DNA from: Firmicutes bacterium CAG:170
GTDB taxonomy: Bacteria > Bacillota > Clostridia > Oscillospirales > Oscillospiraceae
Direction of reading: 5' to 3'
DNA: 5,056 nucleotides
Assembly (NCBI GenBank): GCA_000436735.1
Contig: FR887119.1
Location: 1 to 5,056, forward strand
The position numbers and the translations under genes are program-made. Shown here piece after piece: positions 1-5,009 of this stretch. Positions within the stretch are counted from its first letter, which is position 1. Every line of letters begins with the position of its first letter. The notes beneath the pieces are model-generated. The model saw nothing but the letters and a program-made list of their open reading frames with translations, did no database searches and was not told the DNA's origin.

Positions 1-23
1 GCCCGTGAGCAATGCTCACGGGC
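1..23. repeat. Perfect inverted repeat at left edge (hairpin)
   Basis: GCCCGTGAGC at 1-10 pairs perfectly with 14-23 across a three-base loop (AAT). No T-run follows on the plus strand (GGAGCTGTTT). The minus-strand continuation lies outside the window, so whether this is a leftward terminator cannot be decided. It could also be the distal part of a longer stem that starts upstream. Confidence 0.6.
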
Positions 24-57
24 GGAGCTGTTTGTGTCCATGCAGATCGCTCCGCAT

Positions 58-93
58 AGAAACGCCCCGGCTCTGTATCCGCAGAGCCGGGGC
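58..93 (-). terminator. Likely intrinsic terminator of the SH3b lipoprotein gene
   Basis: A 12-bp perfect GC-rich stem (64-75 with 82-93) with a six-base loop lies 32 bases past the stop of the leftward lipoprotein gene. Read on the minus strand the stem is followed by GTTTCTATG, a short and imperfect U-tract. Position and stem strength fit a terminator; the weak U-tract lowers confidence. Confidence 0.6.
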
Positions 94-124
94 TCCTGTT
101 ATGTTGAAAGCTTCCCGCGGCGGA

Positions 125-1378
125 TCACTCGTTGACCGCGCGGAGATAGTCGGCGCTCATATAAGCCAGCTGATCGTTGAAGAGGATCTGATACCAGTTG
201 TCCGTCTTGCCGACGACGGCGACGGGGCTGCTGGACGGAAGCGTCACAAGGATCTTGCCGCTGGTCGAGGGCGTCGCACGGACGTTGACATCGTTGGTCG
301 TTGCCATGCAGTCAATGAGCGGAGCGTCCGTAAGCTCATCGGAGCCTTCCTGAAGCGGCATCAGCCCGTTCACACCGAGCAGCGCCGCCACGATGGAGGC
401 TGTGCGCGTATTGAGTGCAGAGGTCTTGCCGCTATACTCCGCCGTGCCGCTCCATGTGTTGTCCTTCCAGACAAGCCGGATCGAATACTGATTCTCGCCG
501 AGATCGACGCGGTAGGGATAGACGACGTCGGTCGCGCCCGCCGTATAGTCAAAGGCAATGAGCAGTGCGCTGAGCTGCGTCGCGTCGCCGCCGGAGATCG
601 TTTTTTCCACCGGCGCCGTCTCCGCGTCCTGCGTCCAGACGACGCTCAGCTCGTCCACAGGCTCCGGCTCGTGAACGGTCACGTCCGTGATGGTGAACCA
701 GCTGGAATCATCGTGCTCCGAGAAGGAGAACTGCAAAAGCAGCTGGGAGCTGACGTCGTTGAGCGCCAGCGTGAAGCCGTCGCCGGAGGCCGTGATGCGG
801 TAGAGGCCCGCGCTCTGATAGAACGCGCGGAAAAGCTCCGCTACGGTGGAATCCGCCTCCTGCACACCGCAGCTGTATTCCTTGTCCAGCGTGAGGCGGC
901 TGCCCATGTTGTCGCGGATGTAGCTGTCGGAGATCAGGTGCAGCGGCATCAGCAGGTCGAGGTCGCCTTCTCCGGCCGAGAGGGTCAGGATCCGGTGCAT
1001 TCCGGAGAAGATGTACTGATTCTTTGCGCCGCCGGGATCGGACTGGTACAGGCACCAGTAGTCCGTTCCGGTCGTGGTCTGCTTCGAGAACAGCCAGCAG
1101 TCGCCGTGCGCATTGGTGTAGGAGGCGGCTGTGACCGTATCATTGTTCTTCGTGATCAGGTCGGCCATCTTGGAGAGGGCCTTGGTGCTGGTGAACTGAT
1201 GTCCGCCGTAGGAAACATAGTCGCCCTCGTTGAGCGTAGCCTTGACCGGCAGCGTCAGAACGTTTCCCGAGGAAAACGCAGCCGCCGGGATGCCGTTGTC
1301 CGTACCGCCTGCGGAGCAGCCAGCAAGGAGCGACACGAGCAGGCACAGTGCGGCCAGAAGCGCGATTCGCTTTTTCAT
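125..1378 (-). CDS. SH3b-domain lipoprotein of unknown function
   Basis: This encodes a 417-residue exported lipoprotein. Residues 1-20 form a signal peptide (MKKR, then a Leu/Ala-rich core) ending in the lipobox LLAGC, which places the lipidated cysteine at residue 21, so the mature protein should sit on the outer face of the cytoplasmic membrane. Residues 359-414 look like a bacterial SH3 (SH3b/SH3_3) domain, with the typical VNVRATPSTSGKIL start, a central DNWYQI and a closing YMSADYL. SH3b domains usually bind cell-wall peptides. The middle 320 residues match no family I recognise; they are Thr/Ser-rich and beta-like, with several Trp and Tyr, and I see no hydrolase motif. The start is supported by GGAGG at 1388-1392, nine bases upstream, and by a promoter at 1454-1482. 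The gene appears monocistronic, is divergent from the HAD/CAT operon, and ends at a hairpin near 64-93. A role in sensing or anchoring to the wall is inference. Confidence 0.9.
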   Translation of the reverse strand: MKKRIALLAALCLLVSLLAGCSAGGTDNGIPAAAFSSGNVLTLPVKATLNEGDYVSYGGHQFTSTKALSKMADLITKNNDTVTAASYTNAHGDCWLFSKQTTTGTDYWCLYQSDPGGAKNQYIFSGMHRILTLSAGEGDLDLLMPLHLISDSYIRDNMGSRLTLDKEYSCGVQEADSTVAELFRAFYQSAGLYRITASGDGFTLALNDVSSQLLLQFSFSEHDDSSWFTITDVTVHEPEPVDELSVVWTQDAETAPVEKTISGGDATQLSALLIAFDYTAGATDVVYPYRVDLGENQYSIRLVWKDNTWSGTAEYSGKTSALNTRTASIVAALLGVNGLMPLQEGSDELTDAPLIDCMATTNDVNVRATPSTSGKILVTLPSSSPVAVVGKTDNWYQILFNDQLAYMSADYLRAVNE

Positions 1379-1453
1379 ACTCTAATTCCTCCGATCTCAT
1401 CCGGTGCAGCCGTCCCGCGCCGGACGCTTCTTCTGTATGTATACCTATTGAGA

Positions 1454-1482
1454 ATTATAGCATACTTTTCCGCGTCTTGCAA
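1454..1482 (-). promoter_or_regulatory. Sigma-A type promoter of the lipoprotein gene
   Basis: On the minus strand, TTGCAA (1477-1482) is followed after 17 bases by a perfect TATAAT (1454-1459), preceded by TGC, making an extended -10. Transcription would start near 1447, giving a leader of about 70 bases before the ATG at 1378. Confidence 0.8.
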
Positions 1483-1543
1483 ATGCTCCCGCACCGCAGA
1501 TGCAGATTTTCCTCTGAAATCTTTCTTAATTTTTCCTTTTTCT

Positions 1544-1572
1544 TTGACAAAAATCCGCATATGCGGTATGAT
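1544..1572 (+). promoter_or_regulatory. Near-consensus promoter of the HAD/CAT-like operon
   Basis: A perfect TTGACA (1544-1549) and TATGAT (1567-1572) are separated by 17 bases. The predicted start near 1579 gives a short leader of about 27 bases. An AT-rich stretch lies just upstream (about 1505-1543), as in UP-element-like regions. Confidence 0.85.
1555..1566. promoter_or_regulatory. 12-bp palindrome inside the promoter spacer (candidate operator)
   Basis: CCGCATATGCGG is a perfect palindrome lying wholly between the -35 and -10 hexamers and ending directly against the -10. A dimeric repressor bound here would block RNA polymerase. No regulator gene is visible in the window, so this is inferred from position only; a palindrome of this size is expected by chance about once in a window this long. 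Confidence 0.4.
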
Positions 1573-1593
1573 ATTCGACAAACAGTGGTTTTC

Positions 1594-1598
1594 GGAGG
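1594..1598 (+). promoter_or_regulatory. Ribosome binding site fixing the HAD start
   Basis: GGAGG lies seven bases before the ATG at 1606. It selects this start over upstream in-frame ATGs (as far back as 1348), which lie before the promoter and would add residues without family resemblance. Confidence 0.85.
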
Positions 1599-1605
1599 AA
1601 AAAAC

Positions 1606-2274
1606 ATGCAGTACAGATGTCTGGTGCTCGACCACGACGATACCGTCGTCAACAGCACGGCGGTCATCCACTTTCCGTCCTTTCTGGCGTATCTGGAGCA
1701 GGTGCGTCCGGGCCTGCACTATACGCTTGACGATTATTTCCGCAAGAATTTCGACCCGGGCGTCATTGCGCTCTTCACCGGCGAGCTCGGCTTTTCGGAA
1801 GAGGAGCTGGAGGGCGAATACCGCTTCTGGCAGGAATACGTCCGGACACGCGTCCCGAAAGCCTACCCCGGCATGAAGGAGATCCTCTGGCGCTTCCGGG
1901 AGCAGGGCGGCGTTATCGCCGTCGTTTCGCACTCGGTGTCGCATTACATTCTGCGTGACTACCGTGAAAACGGCCTCCCGGAGCCGGACGCCGTCTATGG
2001 CTGGGAGCTGCCGCCGGAGCAGCGCAAGCCGGAGCCGTGGCCGCTGGAGCAGATCATGGCGCGGTTTTCCCTGCGGCCGGATGAGCTGCTGATGCTGGAC
2101 GATCTCAAGCCCGGCTTCGACATGTGTGAGCGCTGCGGCGTCGATTTTGCCGCCGCAGGCTGGGCCAACGACATTCCCGAGATCGAGCGCTTCATGCGCC
2201 GTTACGGAAAATACTATTTCAAGGCCGTCGCCGACTTCGGCGCGTTTATGGAGGGCACCTATGAAAAGCGTTGA
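1606..2274 (+). CDS. HAD-family hydrolase (phosphatase-like, subfamily I)
   Basis: This is a cytoplasmic protein of 222 residues with all four haloacid dehalogenase motifs. Motif I is LDHDDT, with the nucleophile Asp9 and acid/base Asp11. Motif II is Ser108 in VVSHS. Motif III is probably Lys141 in RKPEPWP. Motif IV is Asp165-Asp166 in LMLDDLKPG. The helical insert between motif I and motif II (about residues 18-85) is a C1-type cap, as in phosphoglycolate phosphatase and beta-phosphoglucomutase relatives. The expected chemistry is Mg-dependent phosphate ester hydrolysis through an aspartyl-phosphate; the substrate cannot be read from the sequence. The length is normal for the family. It is the first gene of a two-gene operon behind a strong promoter and overlaps the next gene by 14 bases, suggesting translational coupling. 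Small-molecule phosphatase activity is the family expectation, not something shown here. Confidence 0.9.
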   Translation: MQYRCLVLDHDDTVVNSTAVIHFPSFLAYLEQVRPGLHYTLDDYFRKNFDPGVIALFTGELGFSEEELEGEYRFWQEYVRTRVPKAYPGMKEILWRFREQGGVIAVVSHSVSHYILRDYRENGLPEPDAVYGWELPPEQRKPEPWPLEQIMARFSLRPDELLMLDDLKPGFDMCERCGVDFAAAGWANDIPEIERFMRRYGKYYFKAVADFGAFMEGTYEKR

Positions 2275-2884
2275 CATAGCCGCATGGGACCGCAAGGAGA
2301 TCTACGACCTGTTCTCCGCCTGCGACCACCCGTTCTATTCCGTCAGCTTCGAGCTGGACGTGACGAATCTCTACGCGCATACCCACGAAAGCGGGCTTTC
2401 GTTCTACTATTCGCTGTGCTACCTCATGACACGCGCCATGGAGGAGGTCGAGGCATTCCGGATGCGCATCCGGGACGGGCGCATCGACATTGTGGACGAG
2501 CTGATCCCCAGCTGCACCGACCTTGTGCCCGGAAGCGACGCCTTCGTGATCGTCACACTGCCGCACGGCGGCGATATGGCGGAATTCTGCCGTCAGGCCA
2601 AGGAAAAGGCCGCCGGGCAGATGTATCTTTTCGACCGCGAGATGGAAAAGCTGGATACGCTCGTCTATTTCTCCTGCCTGCCGTGGTTCCCGGTCACGGG
2701 CTTCGTCACGGAGCGCAATCTCGAAATTGATGATTCCATTCCACGCGTGACATGGGGAAAATACCGCAAGGAGTCCGGCCGCGTGACGCTCAACATCACG
2801 TTCGACCTCAACCACCGCCTGATTGACGGCATCCATATCGGCAAGCTCTACCAGATGCTTCAGAAAATGATCGAGCTGCTCTGA
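2261..2884 (+). CDS. Chloramphenicol acetyltransferase-like (CAT-fold) O-acetyltransferase
   Basis: This 207-residue protein has the hallmarks of the CAT family, trimeric cytoplasmic enzymes that move an acetyl group from acetyl-CoA to a hydroxyl. The N-terminal WDRKEIYDLF (residues 9-18) matches the family's W-x-RKE-x-F start. Ser138 in FSCLPW aligns with the oxyanion Ser148 of CAT I. The catalytic signature HxxxDG is present as NHRLIDG, with His185 and Asp189. The length is close to the 210-220 residues of true CATs. The enzyme could act on chloramphenicol, but the acceptor-pocket residues are not obviously those of the classical resistance enzymes (NHRLIDGIH where CAT I has HHAVCDGFH). I therefore treat it as a chromosomal CAT-like protein with unknown acceptor. 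The ATG at 2261 has GGAGGG (2250-2255) five bases upstream, inside the end of the HAD gene. Nothing around it suggests a mobile element. It is followed by a strong terminator. Confidence 0.88.
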   Translation: MKSVDIAAWDRKEIYDLFSACDHPFYSVSFELDVTNLYAHTHESGLSFYYSLCYLMTRAMEEVEAFRMRIRDGRIDIVDELIPSCTDLVPGSDAFVIVTLPHGGDMAEFCRQAKEKAAGQMYLFDREMEKLDTLVYFSCLPWFPVTGFVTERNLEIDDSIPRVTWGKYRKESGRVTLNITFDLNHRLIDGIHIGKLYQMLQKMIELL

Positions 2885-2910
2885 ACTGCCGCGCCGCACA
2901 GCCGATCCGT

Positions 2911-3124
2911 TCAGCAAAAATCAGGCGGACGCCCGAGGGCGTCCGCCTGATTTTTTGTTAAAGAGAGAAGAGGAAAGAATGTGGATGGTTGCGGTTGCGG
3001 CCAGATGGAAGCCGTCGCCTGTTCACGGGGGCTCCCGGGAACCAGCTCCATCTGATGGTCTAATCATACCGGAAGTTCAGCTTCGGTTGGTGAACAGTTT
3101 GTAAACGAAACATGAAAATTTTCT
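2911..3124 (-). ncRNA. Candidate structured small RNA (orientation uncertain)
   Basis: The stretch between the CAT-like gene's terminator and the PHP promoter holds more pairing than expected for spacer. A 10-bp helix with one bulged base (3002-3012 with 3045-3054) encloses a further hairpin: 3021-3024 with 3039-3042, then 3026-3029 with 3034-3037 and loop GGCT. A separate hairpin pairs 3068-3075 with 3081-3087 around one bulge. On the minus strand a possible promoter (about 3111-3139) precedes these elements and the bidirectional terminator follows, giving an RNA of about 210 nt. It would carry a 20-base all-pyrimidine run (2960-2979) complementary to Shine-Dalgarno-like sequence. I do not recognise an RNA family; 6S, SRP, RNase P, tmRNA and T-box signatures were looked for without success. 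On the plus strand the same DNA can be read as a 41-codon ORF, so the coding strand is not settled. Confidence 0.35.
2916..2955. terminator. Strong bidirectional intrinsic terminator
   Basis: An 18-bp perfect stem pairs 2916-2933 with 2938-2955 across a four-base loop (CGAG). Thirteen pairs form the GC-rich core and five A-T pairs the base. On the plus strand the stem ends in TTTTTT, closing the HAD/CAT-like operon 32 bases after its stop. On the minus strand it ends in TTTTTGCTG, so it can also stop leftward transcripts arriving from 2956-3139. Confidence 0.92.
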
Positions 3125-3139
3125 AAAGAATTATGTCAA
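3111..3139 (-). promoter_or_regulatory. Possible leftward promoter for the candidate small RNA
   Basis: On the minus strand a perfect TTGACA (3134-3139) is followed after 16 bases by a weak -10 (TTTCAT, 3112-3117). Alternatively TGACATAAT (3130-3138) is an extended -10 with a five-of-six CATAAT hexamer but no good -35. The two readings overlap and only one can be right. Confidence 0.35.
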
Positions 3140-3154
3140 CAAGCATTTTTCCGC

Positions 3155-3182
3155 TTGCACCCGCTCAAAAACGCGCTATAAT
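3155..3182 (+). promoter_or_regulatory. Promoter of the PHP phosphatase gene
   Basis: A perfect TATAAT (3177-3182) lies 16 bases after TTGCAC (3155-3160). The predicted start near 3189 gives a leader of about 50 bases that opens almost at once into the 3200-3218 hairpin. Confidence 0.75.
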
Positions 3183-3194
3183 GACTTTCAGAAT

Positions 3195-3224
3195 AAAAAT
3201 GCGGCGGAAACCGCCGCAAAAAAA
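3195..3224 (-). terminator. Leader hairpin of the PHP gene; intrinsic terminator when read leftward
   Basis: TGCGGCGG (3200-3207) pairs perfectly with 3211-3218 across a three-base loop. On the plus strand it is followed by A residues, so it does not terminate the PHP transcript, though it could stabilise the 5' end. On the minus strand the stem is followed by TTTTTATTC, a good U-tract. The only leftward gene that could feed it is the radical SAM gene, reading in antisense across the PHP gene. Confidence 0.6.
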
Positions 3225-3239
3225 CATGGAGAAATCAAA

Positions 3240-4028
3240 ATGCTGACGAATTATCATACGCACACCTACCGCTGCGGTCACGCGGCGGCGGTCCCTGACG
3301 AGGATTATGTACGCCAGGCTCTGGAGACCGGGTTTCAGATTCTCGGCTTTTCCGACCACACGCCGTGGCCGTACCGCAGCGGATTCCTCAATCCGGGTGT
3401 CCGAATGCCGCTGCCGGAGCTGCCGGAATATCTGGCCTCCATCCGCTCACTCCGGGAGAAATATGCGGGGAAAATCCAGATCCTGCTGGGACTCGAATGC
3501 GAGTATTTCCCGGAATATCTCGATTGGCTGCGCGGCGTGCGCAGTGAGCTTGACTATCTGATACTCGGGAACCATTTCGCCCTGACCGACGAGCCGGGCG
3601 CGACGGCCTTCTCGATTGCCTCGACGCCGGAGGCGGTCGAGGAATATACGGAGGACACCCTTGCCGGTATGCGGACGGGTCTGTTCTCCTATCTTGCGCA
3701 TCCAGAGCTGGTTTTGGCACAGTATCCGGCCTTTGACGCGGTCACGGAGCGCTGCGCCGTCCGGCTCTGCCGGGAGGCAAAGCAGCTCGATCTGCCGCTG
3801 GAATGCAATCTCTACGGCATGATCAAGCGCGAAAACGGCGTATTCTCCGGCCTCGGCTATCCCTGCCGCGAATTCTGGCAGATCGCCGCGGCCGAGGGCT
3901 GCCGCGCAGTCATCGGCTTCGACGCGCACCGGCCGCAGCAGCTCGCGGAGCTGACGCATTACAGCGCCGCCCGGAGCATGCTCGAGGAGCTTGGCATTCC
4001 GATCGTGGAGGAGCTTTCGCTCGTCTGA
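3240..4028 (+). CDS. PHP-domain phosphatase, histidinol-phosphatase (HisJ/HisK) type
   Basis: This 262-residue cytoplasmic protein belongs to the PHP superfamily of trinuclear metal phosphoesterases. Metal ligands appear in the expected order: His6 and His8 in YHTHTYRCGH, Asp39-His40 in GFSDHTP, Glu88 in LGLECEYF, His112 in LGNHF, His154 in YLAHPEL, and Asp228 and His230 in IGFDAHRP. These segments and the length fit the HisJ/HisK histidinol-phosphatase family, which removes phosphate from L-histidinol phosphate in histidine biosynthesis. No other his gene is present, and many Firmicutes carry PHP paralogues of unknown substrate, so the exact role is open. The ATG has GGAG (3228-3231) eight bases upstream. 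The gene has its own promoter, no T-box, and no terminator before the convergent gene four bases downstream. Confidence 0.88.
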   Translation: MLTNYHTHTYRCGHAAAVPDEDYVRQALETGFQILGFSDHTPWPYRSGFLNPGVRMPLPELPEYLASIRSLREKYAGKIQILLGLECEYFPEYLDWLRGVRSELDYLILGNHFALTDEPGATAFSIASTPEAVEEYTEDTLAGMRTGLFSYLAHPELVLAQYPAFDAVTERCAVRLCREAKQLDLPLECNLYGMIKRENGVFSGLGYPCREFWQIAAAEGCRAVIGFDAHRPQQLAELTHYSAARSMLEELGIPIVEELSLV

Positions 4029-4032
4029 GCGT

Positions 4033-4878
4033 TCAGCCGAAGCGCTGCGAAAAGCCGCAGCGGCGGCAGAGCGGATGCACGCGCTTTCCGGCGGCGAAGC
4101 CGTCGCGGATGGCGCGCGCCTTCTCCGACGAGAGGATCTCGTCCCATTCCTGCGCAAACAGGTTTCCGAGCGCAATATCGCCCTCATGGTCGAGGCAGCA
4201 CGGGACGACCGTCCCGTCGCACAGAACGGCGGCCTGCTGCCGCAGGCCGAGGCACCGTCCGCGCTCACCATGATCGCGGGCGGAGGCGTCCGGCCATTCA
4301 AATCGTTCGCCATACTGGACAAAAACGCCCGGTTCCAGCCGCCAGCCCCAGGAATTTTCCTCCCACGGGGCCGGAAATGCCCCGCGAAGCGCGGCGAGAA
4401 TTTCTTCGTTCCGGCTGTTGAGGCCCGCGCTTTCCGCGCCGTCCAGATTCCAGAGGCGGTAGTTGACCAGAACGCCGCGCGTCCTCGCGGCGGCTCCGAA
4501 CGCGGCGCAGTCCCGCAAGTATTCTTCAAAATTCTCCGCCTCGTTGGCCTCGAACGAATGCAGACTGATATGGACCTTGTGCAGGCACGCCGCGTTCAGC
4601 AGTGTGTCCTGCTGTTTTTTCAGCAGCGTTCCGTTTGTGGTCACGATCACACGGAAGCCAAGCCGCGACGCGATATCCAGCAGCTCTCCCAGCTGCGGAT
4701 GCAGCAGCGGTTCGCCCATGACGTGCAGATAGAGATAGTCCGTATGGGGCCGGAGCCTTCCGGCCAGCAGGGCAAATTCCTCCGGTGTGAGCATCCGCGC
4801 GGGGCGCTTCGTCCCGGGGCAGAACGCGCAGCTCCGGTTGCAGATATTCGTGATCTCCAGATAGATGCGTGAAAGCAT
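4033..4878 (-). CDS. Radical SAM protein with C-terminal Twitch/SPASM-like domain
   Basis: This 281-residue protein begins with a radical SAM core. Cys13, Cys17 and Cys20 in CNRSCAFC form the CxxxCxxC site for the [4Fe-4S] cluster that cleaves S-adenosylmethionine. MGEPLLHP (residues 54-61) is the SAM-binding GGE-type motif, and VTTNGTLL (79-86) a further core strand. The C-terminal part carries Cys209, Cys220, Cys227, Cys228, Cys271 and Cys274. Cys209, Gly222 and Cys227 fit the CX9-15GX4C pattern of SPASM/Twitch domains, and with Cys271 and Cys274 they could bind one auxiliary cluster. There are too few cysteines for the classical seven-cysteine SPASM domain, so Twitch is the better label. 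Relatives modify peptides or small molecules; no precursor peptide or partner is visible, so the substrate is unknown. The start at 4878 was chosen because AAGGAG (4885-4890) lies six bases upstream; an in-frame ATG at 4968 lies before the promoter. Confidence 0.88.
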   Translation of the reverse strand: MLSRIYLEITNICNRSCAFCPGTKRPARMLTPEEFALLAGRLRPHTDYLYLHVMGEPLLHPQLGELLDIASRLGFRVIVTTNGTLLKKQQDTLLNAACLHKVHISLHSFEANEAENFEEYLRDCAAFGAAARTRGVLVNYRLWNLDGAESAGLNSRNEEILAALRGAFPAPWEENSWGWRLEPGVFVQYGERFEWPDASARDHGERGRCLGLRQQAAVLCDGTVVPCCLDHEGDIALGNLFAQEWDEILSSEKARAIRDGFAAGKRVHPLCRRCGFSQRFG

Positions 4879-4884
4879 GGCGCT

Positions 4885-4890
4885 CTCCTT
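4885..4890 (-). promoter_or_regulatory. Ribosome binding site fixing the radical SAM start
   Basis: On the minus strand AAGGAG is spaced six bases from the ATG at 4878. The next in-frame ATG upstream (4968) has no such site and would add 30 residues ahead of a conserved radical SAM N-terminus. Confidence 0.85.
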
Positions 4891-4908
4891 CACATTGTCA
4901 TTAAAAAC

Positions 4909-4937
4909 AGTATAGCACAGAAATTTCGGAATGAGAA
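4909..4937 (-). promoter_or_regulatory. Promoter of the radical SAM gene
   Basis: On the minus strand TTCTCA (4932-4937) and TATACT (4909-4914) are 17 bases apart, and TGC precedes the -10, making it extended. The predicted start near 4902 gives a leader of about 24 bases. Confidence 0.7.
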
Positions 4938-4944
4938 GCGGCTT

Positions 4945-4964
4945 CGCGGTGGTATTCCGCCGCG
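4945..4964. promoter_or_regulatory. Inverted repeat between divergent promoters (candidate operator)
   Basis: CGCGGTGG (4945-4952) and CCGCCGCG (4957-4964) form an inverted repeat with one mismatch around TATT. It lies between the -35 of the radical SAM promoter and the -10 of the rightward promoter, so one bound regulator could affect both. No regulator is identified. Confidence 0.3.
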
Positions 4965-4969
4965 TCATA

Positions 4970-4978
4970 TGCTATACT
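4970..4978 (+). promoter_or_regulatory. Extended -10 promoter of the right-edge gene
   Basis: TGC followed by TATACT gives an extended -10 at 4970-4978. No good -35 is present at the usual distance (TGGTAT at 4950-4955). Transcription would start near 4985, about 25 bases before the ATG at 5010. Confidence 0.6.
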
Positions 4979-5009
4979 GGGCGTGTAAATTGGAAAGGAA
5001 GCGCGCAAA

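Noticed and set aside
1348..1605. Upstream in-frame extension of the HAD protein
   Set aside because: It would start before the promoter at 1544-1572, lacks family similarity, and the ATG at 1606 has an ideal GGAGG.
5..1876. 623-codon plus-strand open frame opposite the lipoprotein gene and running into the HAD gene
   Set aside because: It is Arg/Val/Ala-rich with no domain, crosses the divergent promoter region, and overlaps two genes that have clear motifs, starts and promoters. It is a GC-rich shadow frame.
2261..2884. Acquired chloramphenicol resistance cassette
   Set aside because: There are no flanking insertion sequences or repeats, base composition matches the neighbours, and it is embedded in an overlapping chromosomal operon; the fold is CAT-like but the substrate is unknown.
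2987..3000. Tandem GGTTGC repeat
   Set aside because: Only two copies plus two bases; too short to call a repeat element.
2956..3120. Known riboswitch or housekeeping RNA (SRP, 6S, RNase P, tmRNA, cobalamin, TPP, SAM, FMN, c-di-GMP)
   Set aside because: I looked for the diagnostic conserved segments of each on both strands and did not find them; this is by eye only, so a covariance search could overrule it.
3040..3240. T-box or his-type leader upstream of the histidinol-phosphatase-like gene
   Set aside because: No AGGGTGGNACCGCG-type antiterminator sequence, no rightward terminator, and a normal promoter lies only about 50 bases before the start codon.
4042..4062. 7-bp hairpin near the PHP/radical SAM junction as a terminator
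   Set aside because: It lies inside the end of the radical SAM coding region and has no T-run on either strand.
3447..4529. 360-codon minus-strand open frame across the PHP and radical SAM genes
   Set aside because: It overlaps the true radical SAM frame and the PHP gene, has Arg/Ala/Pro-rich low-complexity content and no family match.
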